Counted from the first letter of the stretch, positions 1 to 7,430 are shown. The stretch: DNA of 32,799 bases from Campylobacteraceae bacterium (GCA_027100635.1 JAMOOQ010000039.1:1-32799); one strand, 5' to 3'. Numbers and translations: made by a program. Notes: a model not told the origin generated them from the sequence alone.

Positions 1-87
1 AGCCTAGATGCCCTAACTTTTTTGTTTTTATTTTATTTATTTTTGTAAAACAGATGGTATATTCCTAATATATATATTTATTTCTTA

Positions 88-123
88 TTATATTACTTTA
101 AGTTTATAGGGGTGATGAATGTC
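88..123 (-). repeat. 36-nt dispersed repeat, left copy
   Basis: Read on the minus strand this begins GACATTCATCACCCCT and ends TAATATAA. It matches 32683-32718 on the plus strand at 34 of 36 positions, so the two copies are inverted relative to each other. This copy lies about 140 bp past the stop of the FecR-domain gene, in the same sense as that gene's transcript. The right copy also sits at the 3' end of a transcription unit. Confidence 0.75.
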
Positions 124-170
124 AGATTAAACATAAAATCTCTAAGTTTATTATCAAAAGTCAAAAGTGG

Positions 171-196
171 CTTGGGCAAGAAAAAATATGCCCAAG
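171..196 (-). terminator. Hairpin downstream of FecR-domain gene
   Basis: CTTGGGCA and TGCCCAAG form a perfect 8-bp stem around a 10-nt A-rich loop, about 70 bp past the minus-strand stop at 265. The following minus-strand bases are only mildly T-rich, so this is a weak intrinsic terminator or an mRNA 3'-end stabiliser. A smaller 6-bp hairpin lies at 216-233. Confidence 0.4.
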
Positions 197-264
197 ATAT
201 AATTAGTGTTAAGATAAGAGTTAAAAGACTCTTTAATATAAAATTCTTATTCACTATCTACTAT

Positions 265-1050
265 TTAATATCTATAATCATCATCAGGATAATTTTCATC
301 TATTGGTTGATTCTCTTTAACTATTGGTTCAGGCTCAACAATAGGCTCTTCAACCTTTGGTTCAACAATAGGTTCTGGTTCAGGAGTTGGTTCAAGTTTA
401 TGTACAAGATGATGTTCCTCTTGTGTAATATCAGAAATTACTTCATTAGTCATACCATTTGTTTCTTTATCATCATAAAGAACTTTTTTAGGCTCTCGAA
501 TAACTGAAATATTTTTTCTAAGTTTAACACCACTATCACTTAATTCTATCATATTTCCTGCTTTTATATCTCTAGTTATCCCTTCAAATTCAACATAAAT
601 AGTACCTTTATAACATTTTATTATCTCTGTATCTCCAATAATCTCACCACTAAAATCAGTTCCTCTAATTCCAATAGTTGCAGATACTGTTTTAACTTTA
701 AATCTATCAGGAATTATTTTCGCAATTTTTCCTGTAACAGATCTAAAAAATCCTCTATTAGACTTTAATGAAACTTTAGAGTTTGTAGTTCCATCAAATA
801 CAAAATCATCAAAACCAAAAGATGATTTTGGTCCAATTGTTATGATGGTATCATCTTTTAACATCACTTGAACTCTACTTTGTATTTTTGTGATAATCTC
901 ATCACCTACTAATAATATCATACCATTTGTAGCAGTTACCATTTGAGCAGATCTCTTAACATTTGCTTGACCTTTAACAACCATGATATTACCTATATTA
1001 GCCCAAATAGCGATAGTTGTCATCAAAAGAATTAAAAATAACTTTTTCAT
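265..1050 (-). CDS. FecR-domain exported protein
   Basis: A 261-aa protein with an N-terminal signal peptide (hydrophobic residues about 3-17, then polar IGNIMVV). Residues about 20-165 look like a FecR domain: the LLVGDEI segment, the VMLKDDT strand, SVTGKIAKI and the SATIGIRGTDF segment typical of FecR-like proteins are all present. The C-terminal 60 residues are a Pro/Glu/Val low-complexity tail (PEPEPIVEPKVEEPIVEPEP), probably an extended spacer. FecR-domain proteins of this exported type usually sit next to TPR or beta-barrel proteins, as here; the classic FecR role is sensing in iron uptake, but no sigma factor or TonB receptor is nearby, so that role should not be assumed. The start ATG has GGAG about 6 nt upstream, and the TAG stop of the preceding broken gene overlaps that site, indicating translational coupling. 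Confidence 0.8.
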   Translation of the reverse strand: MKKLFLILLMTTIAIWANIGNIMVVKGQANVKRSAQMVTATNGMILLVGDEIITKIQSRVQVMLKDDTIITIGPKSSFGFDDFVFDGTTNSKVSLKSNRGFFRSVTGKIAKIIPDRFKVKTVSATIGIRGTDFSGEIIGDTEIIKCYKGTIYVEFEGITRDIKAGNMIELSDSGVKLRKNISVIREPKKVLYDDKETNGMTNEVISDITQEEHHLVHKLEPTPEPEPIVEPKVEEPIVEPEPIVKENQPIDENYPDDDYRY

Positions 1051-1059
1051 ATAATACTC

Positions 1060-1889
1060 CTAGTATTTTATTTTTGCACCAAGCATAATAATATTCTTAT
1101 CATACTCAGCAGGTATATAGTTTGAATCATTTTGTATATACTCTCCAGATAGATATAGCTCAATATCTTTTGAATAGTGATGAGAAAGTTTTAATTATAA
1201 CTTAGAGGTAAATATAAATTATAGCTATCATTCATATATCCAGTACCTAGTTCTATTTTAGCCAAAGAGATATTATAATAACTTTCATCAAAATTATGCT
1301 GATGATAAACATTAAGTCTAGCTTTAAAATACCAATTTTCACTATCAATGATACTATCTGTATAACTAATATCACCATTAAATCTTATAAATGTTGTAGA
1401 GATTATATCTTTGTTCCCTATTGATCCATAATAATTATCTAAAATATCTCCACCAGGATTAACATTTATATTACTATCATATCCCATATCTACAGAAAGA
1501 GAACTCTTTAAAGAGCTTTTACTTACCGTCTCTAAGCCTTTTAGCTCATCTTGACTAAACTGATCCTTAAACTCTGTCATCATATCAATTGCTAGTTTAT
1601 CTCTTGATGTATCTTTATACAACTTTACCAAAGATTGTCTAGCCTTGACATTATTCTCTTCTAACATAAGCACTCTTTCATAAGTACTCATAGCCTCATC
1701 TTGTAAACCAAGTGCATTTGCACTATCTGCCCATATTAAATGCAACAATGGATTACCATAATCATTAGTAGAACTTTTTGCCTCTTGAATCGCTTCTTTA
1801 TATTTGGAATTATTATAAAACTCTTGTGCATCTTGAACACTAGAAAATAATAAAACACTTAACGAAACAGATAATAATAAAACTCTCAT
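1060..1889 (-). pseudogene. TPR / outer-membrane beta-barrel protein, frame broken
   Basis: ATG at 1889 is chosen because GGAGGG lies 4 nt upstream; an in-frame TTG at 1901 would place that site inside the gene. The product has a signal peptide (VLLLSVSLSVLLFSS), TPR-like helices (residues about 17-115: YNNSKYKEAIQEA, LIWADSANALGLQDEAMSTYERVLML) and then alternating beta strands with GYDSNINVNPGG, typical of outer-membrane barrels paired with FecR-domain proteins. The frame stops at TAA 1191-1193 after LPLSYN. In the -1 frame, starting on the last base of the AAT codon, 44 further codons read LKLSHHYSKDIELYLSGEY through EYDKNIIMLGAKIKY and stop at 1060, inside the ribosome-binding site of the next gene. 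This is an excellent barrel C-terminus. Either one base was lost in the A/T run at 1189-1196, or a larger in-gene deletion removed middle strands. A sequencing error is possible. Confidence 0.65.
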
Positions 1890-1919
1890 CTTTCCCTCCA
1901 ATATGTTATATACTTTAAT

Positions 1920-2351
1920 CTAACTATATTCTGCTTTTAAGCTTTTTAAAAATTCAAAAACTCTCTCTTGATATACTTTGTCCTCTTCCTTCTCAATACA
2001 AGTAACAAAAGTTTTAAGTAGGTCTAAATCTATCTTTTTGGCAAATTCTCTAGTCTCTTTTACCTCTTTTTCTACTAATATAAGAAGATGTTCAAAGTCC
2101 AAATCATTGTTTGTAACAATTTTATCATAATATTCATATACTGTATCTTTTAAAAGTTCAGCTTTTGTTTTATTATCACTATAAGTTAGATATGATATTT
2201 TTTCTAAGATATCTTTCTTACAACTATTAAAGTTTTTATCTGTTGCTATCATAAGAGTCATAGTTTTTGCTCTAAACTCAAGAGAATTGCTATTATATAT
2301 AAGACATTCCCTAAACATATTTTTAATTCTCTTTTGTATAGTTTTAACCAT
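1920..2351 (-). CDS. Conserved-looking hypothetical helical protein
   Basis: A 143-aa soluble, charged, helix-rich protein that I do not recognise. It has no signal peptide, membrane segment or cofactor motif. Three Cys are present (CLIYN, NSCKKD, TCIEKE), not arranged as a metal site. The start ATG has AGGAT about 7 nt upstream. It is the first gene of the minus-strand set with the TPR/barrel and FecR-domain genes (30-nt gap to the next start), and diverges from the TauE-like gene across a 76-bp AT-rich spacer that must hold both promoters. Its position suggests a regulator or cytoplasmic accessory of the envelope proteins, but the sequence does not show this. Confidence 0.6.
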   Translation of the reverse strand: MVKTIQKRIKNMFRECLIYNSNSLEFRAKTMTLMIATDKNFNSCKKDILEKISYLTYSDNKTKAELLKDTVYEYYDKIVTNNDLDFEHLLILVEKEVKETREFAKKIDLDLLKTFVTCIEKEEDKVYQERVFEFLKSLKAEYS

Positions 2352-2427
2352 TATTTATCCTGCTATTTTATTTTTTAACATAATTTTAACAAAATTATTA
2401 TATATTTCATAAAAAATTGGATAAAAA

Positions 2428-3213
2428 ATGAGTGATATTGAGTTATATATTATATTTTCAACAGCATTTGTGGCAAGTATTGGTCATTGTATTGGAATGT
2501 GTGGGGGTATTGTGATTGCTTATAGTTCAAGTAAAATTGATTCTAATTCTTCTTGGAGGACACAAAGTATTGCACATCTTTCATATAATTTTGGAAGAGT
2601 AACAACTTATATTTTAATAGGTATAATTTTTGGTGTTATGGGGCAAGTTATTGGATTTACTCCAACAACTAAAGGGATATTATTTATATTCACAGGTATT
2701 TTAATGATACTAGCTGGTCTATCTCTTGTTGGTGGAAGTAAGTTTTTGACTTCTGCTGAGTTTTCTATCTCAAAAAATAGATGGTATAGAGAAAAATTTA
2801 CAAAACTTATTATGAGTAAGTCTCTTTGGAGTTTTTATTTTTTGGGTATATTAAATGGTATGATACCTTGTGGACTGGTTATCTCTTTTGCTATATTTGC
2901 AGCTTCAAGTGGTTCTGCTCTTTGGGGTGGTATTATTATGGCAGTATTTGGATTAGCCACAATTCCAACTATGTTTTTATTAGCTTCTTTTACAAAAGTT
3001 TTGCAAAATGGTGCATTAAGAAATAGTATGATGAAAATAGCATCTATGCTTGTAATTGCTTATGGAATATATACTTTATATAAAGGTTACTTATATATTA
3101 GTGACCCCATAGAGACCCAAAGAAGTATTGATAGTATGAATGAGGGAAGTATACGAAGTAAAGTAGAAGGTAAGTGTGGTGGGATGAAATGTGAACCAGG
3201 AAAGTGTGGATAG
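2428..3213 (+). CDS. TauE/SafE-family (UreH/DsbD-like) membrane protein
   Basis: A 261-aa polytopic protein with about six membrane helices. The first helix carries GHCIGMCGG (His20, Cys21, Cys25), the signature of the sulfite exporter TauE/SafE-like, UreH/DsbD-type transmembrane family often encoded near cytochrome oxidase assembly and metal-handling genes. A second conserved segment, LGILNGMIPCGLV, repeats the small-residue plus Pro-Cys pattern. The C-terminus is unusual: residues 248-261 form a Gly/Lys/Cys tail with Cys250, 255 and 260 (CGGMKCEPGKCG), suggesting a soluble metal- or thiol-reactive extension. Family knowledge supports a role in moving metal ions, sulfite or reducing power across the membrane; the substrate cannot be told. 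It precedes the DUF2249 gene by 115 bp and may be a separate transcript. Confidence 0.75.
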   Translation: MSDIELYIIFSTAFVASIGHCIGMCGGIVIAYSSSKIDSNSSWRTQSIAHLSYNFGRVTTYILIGIIFGVMGQVIGFTPTTKGILFIFTGILMILAGLSLVGGSKFLTSAEFSISKNRWYREKFTKLIMSKSLWSFYFLGILNGMIPCGLVISFAIFAASSGSALWGGIIMAVFGLATIPTMFLLASFTKVLQNGALRNSMMKIASMLVIAYGIYTLYKGYLYISDPIETQRSIDSMNEGSIRSKVEGKCGGMKCEPGKCG

Positions 3214-3253
3214 GTAACATCTATTAGCTTTTATAAAGTAAAATATAAGTAAC

Positions 3254-3328
3254 ACTTAACTTTAAGTAAGAGTAATTTTATCTTATTTAAGATATGATTT
3301 CAATATAAAATAATTTTAGGAGAAAGAA
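3254..3328 (+). promoter_or_regulatory. Promoter region of the DUF2249-led operon
   Basis: A near-perfect 14-bp dyad, ACTTAAC then TTTAAGT (3254-3267), lies upstream of two -10-like hexamers, TATGAT (3293-3298) and TATAAA (3304-3309), and a ribosome-binding site AGGAG before ATG 3329. The dyad is centred about 45 or 56 bp before the predicted starts, a spacing used by Crp/Fnr-family activators. Half-site composition resembles, but does not match in spacing, the TTAAC/GTTAA type. Regulator identity is inference. Confidence 0.3.
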
Positions 3329-3688
3329 ATGAATTTAATTCCAGAAATGGCAGAAACAGTAGAAGTAAATGGGGCAACAGTTCCATTTGTAAAATATGAA
3401 GAAGATGGTGTAGTTGTTTATCAGTTTGATACTAGTAAATCAGGTCACCCAGAGCCTATGGTTAATGCTATGTGTGGACTACAACAGCTTATAAAAACTA
3501 ATGAAAAACTTGTTATGATTAATTCTAAACCACCAATGGGATTATTTCCAAAAGTTGAAGCTGAATTTAACTTTAAAGTTTCAGAATTAGAAGATGGAAT
3601 ATTTAAAATCATCTTTACAAAAAGAGGTGCTACTGATACTAGTACAGATTTTAAAGATACAGGTTGTGGTGGTGGAGGTTGTAGCTAA
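3329..3688 (+). CDS. DUF2249-domain protein with Cys tail
   Basis: A 119-aa soluble protein. Residues about 35-100 fit the DUF2249 pattern (TusA-like fold): a GHPEPMVNAMCGL entry helix, KLVMINSKPPMGLFP matching the family's 'L-x-N-x-x-x-P-x-x-L' core, then FNFKVSELEDGIFKIIFTKR as closing strands. Family members occur with nitric-oxide and nitrous-oxide genes, hemerythrins and DUF59 proteins, but their biochemical role is unclear. The last eight residues, GCGGGGCS (Cys113, Cys118), are an added Gly/Cys tail reminiscent of the upstream gene's tail. AGGAG lies 7 nt before the start. It ends 2 nt before the next start, so the two are surely cotranscribed. Confidence 0.7.
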   Translation: MNLIPEMAETVEVNGATVPFVKYEEDGVVVYQFDTSKSGHPEPMVNAMCGLQQLIKTNEKLVMINSKPPMGLFPKVEAEFNFKVSELEDGIFKIIFTKRGATDTSTDFKDTGCGGGGCS

Positions 3689-3690
3689 TT

Positions 3691-4923
3691 ATGGCTATTT
3701 CACAAGATTTTGCACCACCATTTAAACTGATAGCACCTTATTTTATAATAGGTGTTATCTCTTTTGTAATTAGTGTAGCTTTGCTATTTGGATTTGATAT
3801 ATCAAGTTTAAATAGTATGGATAGTAATACTCTATCATGGGTTCATATGTTTTTATTGGGCTTTGTGATGATGGTGGTTTTTGGTGCAATGGCTCAACTT
3901 GTTCCAGTAGTTTTAGAAGTTGGACATTTTGCTGTTGAACTCTATTATATAATATATCCTTTGCTTTTAATCGGTACAATACTTATGGCATTTGGATTTT
4001 TATTCTCTCCAGCTTTACTCCCCTATGGTGGAATAGTTGTCCTTATATCTTTACTTATATTTGTTCTTGAAACATTTCTTACTATTAAAAAAGTTAAAAA
4101 ATTTAACCTTGTAATGACTACAGTTTTAGTCGCAAATACATTTTTATTTTTAGGACTTATTTTTGGTATTTTAATGGCATTAGGATATGCGGGAACTATT
4201 AATATTGATATTATCTCTTTGCTTAAAGCTCATATATATTTAGTATTAGCTGGATATGTGGGAATTACTATTATGGGTATGAGTTTGATTTTATTACCTA
4301 TGTTTTGGTTATCACATAGCTTTAGTTGGAAACCTGTAGAATACGCTTTATGGACAATGAGTGTAGGTGTGACTTGGGTGATGTTATCATCAATTTTAGA
4401 TAGTATAGTATTGGAATATGCAGGATATAATTTAGCGATTATAGCTCTTATTCTATATTTCTATCAAATATATCTAATCTATATAACACGTGTAAGAATG
4501 GAAAGAGATATATACTTATACTCGCTGATATTCTCATATTCAAGTTTAATTTTAGCTCTTATTATGGGAGTTATATATTTAGTATATCCAAATGAAAATT
4601 TATTATTAACTATTGGTTGGACTTTATTTATGGGTTATATTGCATTTATTATTAATGGACACTTATATAAAATTGTACCATTTTTAGTTTGGTATGAAAG
4701 ATTTTCACCATTAATAGGTAAACAAAAAGTTCCAATGTTAGCAGATATGGTACCTGTAAGAAGTGCAAAATTTCAATTTGCTTTTAGCTCTATGGGTGTT
4801 ATTATGGCAGGATTTGGAATTTTACTTGGAATCGATGGGTTATTTAAAGGTGGTGCTGGTTTTTTATTAGTTGGTAGTATATTTATGTTAAAAGATTTAA
4901 TGTTTATGATTAATTTTAAATAA
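3691..4923 (+). CDS. 12-helix heme-copper-oxidase-I/NnrS-like membrane protein
   Basis: A 410-aa almost fully hydrophobic protein with about 12 membrane helices. Histidines sit in helix-associated positions resembling heme-copper oxidase subunit I homologues or NnrS: WVHMFLLGF (His52), LEVGHF (His79), KAHIYLVLAG, LSHSFSW and NGHLYKIVPFLVWYERF. The H-x5-G pattern in the second helix and the 'GH-x-K-I-V-P' segment are the main clues. It lacks the classical tandem-His CuB motif of true oxidases, so it is more likely a heme- or metal-handling or NO-stress protein than an enzyme that reduces oxygen. Neighbours (DUF2249 2 nt upstream, DUF59 10 nt downstream) form a gene trio seen in denitrifying and NO-exposed bacteria. 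Assignment is by pattern only; NnrS versus an oxidase paralogue cannot be decided here. Confidence 0.55.
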   Translation: MAISQDFAPPFKLIAPYFIIGVISFVISVALLFGFDISSLNSMDSNTLSWVHMFLLGFVMMVVFGAMAQLVPVVLEVGHFAVELYYIIYPLLLIGTILMAFGFLFSPALLPYGGIVVLISLLIFVLETFLTIKKVKKFNLVMTTVLVANTFLFLGLIFGILMALGYAGTINIDIISLLKAHIYLVLAGYVGITIMGMSLILLPMFWLSHSFSWKPVEYALWTMSVGVTWVMLSSILDSIVLEYAGYNLAIIALILYFYQIYLIYITRVRMERDIYLYSLIFSYSSLILALIMGVIYLVYPNENLLLTIGWTLFMGYIAFIINGHLYKIVPFLVWYERFSPLIGKQKVPMLADMVPVRSAKFQFAFSSMGVIMAGFGILLGIDGLFKGGAGFLLVGSIFMLKDLMFMINFK

Positions 4924-4933
4924 AGGATAAGAG

Positions 4934-5242
4934 ATGATAATAACAAAAGAGGAGATATTTAAAGCAATATCAACTGTAAACGATCCAGAGGTTGGATTTA
5001 ATTTAGTTGAGATGGGTCTTATTTATGATGCATCTTGTGATGAAAATATGAAAGCAAAAGTGACAATGACACTAAGTACAAAAGCTTGTCCACTTCATCA
5101 AATGATTGTTCAATGGGTAGAGGAAGCTGTATTAAGAGAACTTCCAACTGTAGAACTTGCAGAAGTTGAAGTAGTTTGGGAACCTATGTGGACAATTGAT
5201 ATGGCGACAGATGATGTAAAAAAGCAACTTAGTGGACTATAA
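4934..5242 (+). CDS. DUF59 (MIP18/PaaD-like) Fe-S assembly factor
   Basis: A 102-aa protein that matches the DUF59/MIP18 family along its whole length: the EEIFKAISTVNDPEVG opening with the conserved D-P-E, NLVEMGLIYD, the strand VTMTLSTKACPLHQ containing the conserved Cys, and the VEVVWEPMWTIDMATDD ending typical of the family. Proteins of this family help build or deliver Fe-S clusters (SufT, MIP18) or mature specific metalloenzymes (PaaD). The short, unfused form suggests a dedicated accessory to the neighbouring membrane protein rather than the general Suf/Isc system, but that is inference. The gene follows the membrane protein by 10 nt, with AAGGATAAGAG before the ATG, and overlaps the next frame by 11 nt. 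Confidence 0.8.
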   Translation: MIITKEEIFKAISTVNDPEVGFNLVEMGLIYDASCDENMKAKVTMTLSTKACPLHQMIVQWVEEAVLRELPTVELAEVEVVWEPMWTIDMATDDVKKQLSGL

Positions 5243-5459
5243 GTCTATTTTTAATACTATATATGGTACTTTGATATTCTTTTTTTATTTTGTCAAGTAC
5301 CCTATTATAATATTTTTGCCAATAGCATATTTTTACCTTGATTATCCAAATAGTTATAGTATGAATATTTTGGCTTTTATATCTATAATTCTTATTATTA
5401 AAGATTGGATTTATCCACATAAAAAACCAGAAAATTGCTCAAAAAAAGGAGATAATTAA
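5232..5459 (+). CDS. Small two-helix membrane protein
   Basis: A 75-aa hypothetical protein starting at GTG 5232, inside the last codons of the DUF59 gene (11-nt overlap), without a clear ribosome-binding site; translation is probably coupled. Two hydrophobic helices (residues about 10-36 and 44-62) are followed by a short basic tail with one Cys. I recognise no family. The strict overlap and same strand argue that it is a real member of the DUF2249/DUF59 operon, perhaps a subunit of the polytopic protein. Confidence 0.5.
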   Translation: MDYKSIFNTIYGTLIFFFYFVKYPIIIFLPIAYFYLDYPNSYSMNILAFISIILIIKDWIYPHKKPENCSKKGDN

Positions 5460-5461
5460 TT

Positions 5462-5743
5462 TTGAAAGATATTAATATAAGTGCATTACAAGATATGGGA
5501 AATATTCAAGATATGGTTAATTCTGCAGGAGGTGGTGGAGATAGCACTGTATTTATACTCTCTATCATCTTTGGAGTTTTCGGTATGATATATTTCTCTT
5601 TTGGTAAAAAAGTAGATGATAAAGATATGTTTATGTATAGTGGAATTGGATTAATGGCTTTTCCTTATTTTATTGAAGGTAAAACAGAAACAATCTTAGC
5701 TGGTTTATTATTATTGGTGATACCTTTTATTATCAAAAGATAA
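5462..5743 (+). CDS. Small membrane protein, TTG start
   Basis: A 93-aa protein with TTG start at 5462, preceded by AAAGGAG about 10 nt upstream; no better in-frame start exists before the conserved-looking MGNIQDMVNSAGGGG segment. Residues about 30-48 and 57-90 hold two or three hydrophobic helices joined by a polar GKKVDDKDMF loop. Similar short proteins with a Gly-rich N-terminus and YFSFGKK loop are known in many proteobacteria without a defined function. It ends the plus-strand operon; 17 bp further on the fossil SMR gene begins on the other strand. Confidence 0.6.
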   Translation: MKDINISALQDMGNIQDMVNSAGGGGDSTVFILSIIFGVFGMIYFSFGKKVDDKDMFMYSGIGLMAFPYFIEGKTETILAGLLLLVIPFIIKR

Positions 5744-5759
5744 AGTTAATATTGCCTTC

Positions 5760-5893
5760 CTATAAAGCATAAGTAAGAGCAACAAGTGAAAGTATATAAA
5801 AAACAAACATTAAAATTGAGGGTATAATTTTTGTATATCCCTCTGACATTCCACTTCAAGAAAAATATCACCAATTAAAAATAACCAACTTTG
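5760..5893 (-). pseudogene. Fossil SMR (EmrE-type) efflux gene fragment
   Basis: Two minus-strand frames together resemble the first third of a small multidrug resistance transporter. Frame one (5893 down to about 5850) reads QSWLFLIGDIFLEVE, matching the SMR first helix with its essential Glu (family form: W-x-F-L-x-x-A-I-x-F-E-V). The GTT-x-M-K-L segment is missing and the frame shifts; then MSEGYTKIIPSILMFVFYI LSLVALTYAL (split here for length; 5849-5760) matches the S-E-G-F-T-K-x-x-P-S second helix. The stop TAG replaces the following KK-I-D-V-S-x-A-Y-A-x-W-S-G part, which is absent. So the gene is truncated at both the loop and the 3' side. The 29-codon frame could still be translated, but the deletions argue for a relic. 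It lies 10 bp after msrA on the same strand. Confidence 0.6.
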
Positions 5894-5902
5894 TCTGATA
5901 TC

Positions 5903-6430
5903 TTAATCCAAGAATTGTGGAAATTTAATCATAACTTTTTCTACTTTAGGTTTAATTACAGCTTGACAATATCCTTGATTAGAGTTCAATTTATAATAGT
6001 TTTGATGATAATCTTCTGCTTTATACACAACTCCTAATTTACTTACTCCTGTAACTATTTTATCACAAAAATTCTTTTGTGCTTTATTAATAGATTTTTC
6101 TATTGTTTCTTTATCTTCATCATTTTCATAATAAATAACAGAACGGTATTGTGTCCCTTTGTCAGCTCCTTGAACATTTAGAGTTGTTGGGTTATGAGTG
6201 CTAAAAAATACTTTTAATAAATCTTTTAAAGAGATAATATCACTATCATATTCAATATCCACAATTTCGGCATGACCACTAACACCTGAACAAATATTCT
6301 CATAAGTTGGATTTGGGCGACGTCCACCTGTATAACCACTAATCACACTTTTTACACCTTTAATATTGCTAAATACTGCTTCTGTACACCAAAAACATCC
6401 ACCACCTAAAACTAATCTTTTTATACTCAT
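5903..6430 (-). CDS. msrA: Peptide methionine sulfoxide reductase MsrA
   Basis: A 175-aa enzyme reducing methionine-S-sulfoxide in proteins, usual length for MsrA. The catalytic GGCFWCTEAVF is at residues 10-20 (nucleophile Cys12). GYTGG, YENICSG-x-GHAE, the 'HNPTTLNVQG-x-D-x-G-TQYRS' core and EDYHQNYY are all present, and a resolving Cys lies near the C-terminus in NQGYCQAV. No signal peptide, so cytoplasmic. It starts 13 nt after the gpsA stop and is probably cotranscribed with gpsA; AGGAT lies upstream of the ATG. Confidence 0.95.
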   Translation of the reverse strand: MSIKRLVLGGGCFWCTEAVFSNIKGVKSVISGYTGGRRPNPTYENICSGVSGHAEIVDIEYDSDIISLKDLLKVFFSTHNPTTLNVQGADKGTQYRSVIYYENDEDKETIEKSINKAQKNFCDKIVTGVSKLGVVYKAEDYHQNYYKLNSNQGYCQAVIKPKVEKVMIKFPQFLD

Positions 6431-6443
6431 TTTATATCCTAAT

Positions 6444-7346
6444 TTAAAATTTTTGACTTAATAAATCATTTACACTTTGTAAAGGGTCTTTACCCTCTTC
6501 TATCATTTTATAAACCTCATCAGCAATTGGTAAATAAAGATTCTCTTTAAACGCTATTTTATGTAGTGCTTTTGCTGTTGGAACACCCTCTGCAACCTCA
6601 CCAAGCTCCTCTAAAATGTCATCTAAATTCTTACCTTTAGCTAATCCTAGCCCAACTCTATAGTTTCGTGAAAGTTCAGAAGAGGCTGTTAAAAATAGAT
6701 CACCAGCTCCACCTAAAGATAAAAATGTTTCATCTTTTGCACCAAAATATTTTCCAAATCTGCTCATCTCCACAAGACCACGAGAGATTAACGCTGCTCT
6801 TGCATTATTTCCAAGATTTAATCCTCCACAAACTCCACCAGCAATTGCAATCACATTTTTATATGCTCCTGATACCTCTGCACCTACAACATCACTACTA
6901 ACATAACCTTTAATAAATGATGGTAAAGAATCAGCATACTTTTTGGCTAATTCTTGATTTTTTGAACTAATAATTAAAGCTGTTGGAAGAGATAATTTAA
7001 TCTCTGTGGCAAATGATGGACCAGATATAAATGCTAATCTATCATTTGAAACAAAGTTTGAATAAATATCGTTTAAAAATGCTCCTGTGCTGGTTTCAAT
7101 CCCTTTTGCTGCTACCAAAATATTTTGATTATAATCTACAAAATTTTCCTCTAACCATTTTCTTACAAACTGAGCAGGAATAGCTATAATTAAAAATTCT
7201 CGCTTTAATGCCTCTTCTAATGATACAAAATTCTCTATATCTTTTACATTTCTTGATGTAATTACCACATCATTCTCTTTGTTTAATGAATAAGCATGAT
7301 AGAGAGCTTGTCCCCACTTACCTGCACCTATTATTGATATTTTCAT
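6444..7346 (-). CDS. gpsA: Glycerol-3-phosphate dehydrogenase [NAD(P)+]
   Basis: A 300-aa enzyme making sn-glycerol-3-phosphate from dihydroxyacetone phosphate for phospholipid synthesis. The N-terminal Rossmann motif is GAGKWGQAL (residues 7-15, the GxGxxG form with Lys-Trp typical of Campylobacterota GpsA). AKGIE, SGPSFA, the catalytic-Lys segment GAYKNVIAIAGG, NARAALISRGLVEM and the GAGDLFLT segment follow in order. Length is normal. The start has AAGGAAT upstream, and a TATATAA-type -10 lies around 7371-7377 in the 84-bp gap after the AAA gene, so gpsA-msrA may have its own promoter. Confidence 0.95.
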   Translation of the reverse strand: MKISIIGAGKWGQALYHAYSLNKENDVVITSRNVKDIENFVSLEEALKREFLIIAIPAQFVRKWLEENFVDYNQNILVAAKGIETSTGAFLNDIYSNFVSNDRLAFISGPSFATEIKLSLPTALIISSKNQELAKKYADSLPSFIKGYVSSDVVGAEVSGAYKNVIAIAGGVCGGLNLGNNARAALISRGLVEMSRFGKYFGAKDETFLSLGGAGDLFLTASSELSRNYRVGLGLAKGKNLDDILEELGEVAEGVPTAKALHKIAFKENLYLPIADEVYKMIEEGKDPLQSVNDLLSQKF

Positions 7347-7430
7347 GATTGGATTCCTTTGGATTTTAGTTTATATAATGAAACTTTAGACTTTGCTTTT
7401 ATAAAGTAATCTGGTTCATTTTTTATAATT

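Larger units (their letters stand above)
1..264. other. Left-edge spacer, no supported gene
   Basis: No convincing gene is seen. The first 50 bases are very T-rich on the plus strand. The stretch holds a 36-nt repeat (88-123) and a GC-richer hairpin (171-196), both listed separately. A plus-strand open frame starts at 112 but runs antisense through the end of the FecR-domain gene and has a low-complexity I/F/N/R composition, so it is not accepted. Confidence 0.5.

Noticed and set aside
112-507. Plus-strand open frame of 131 codons
   Set aside because: Runs antisense to the FecR-domain gene and has low-complexity I/F/N/R composition; no ribosome-binding site.
265-1050. FecR-domain gene considered as an iron-responsive sigma/anti-sigma system
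   Set aside because: No ECF sigma factor or TonB-dependent receptor is encoded nearby; the domain alone does not show that role.
3691-4923. 410-aa membrane protein considered as a true cytochrome oxidase or nitric oxide reductase subunit I
   Set aside because: The tandem-His copper/iron site of the catalytic family is not visible and no partner cytochrome subunit is adjacent.
5229-5420. Minus-strand open frame across the small membrane gene
   Set aside because: Antisense to the plus-strand operon, with no ribosome-binding site or domain.
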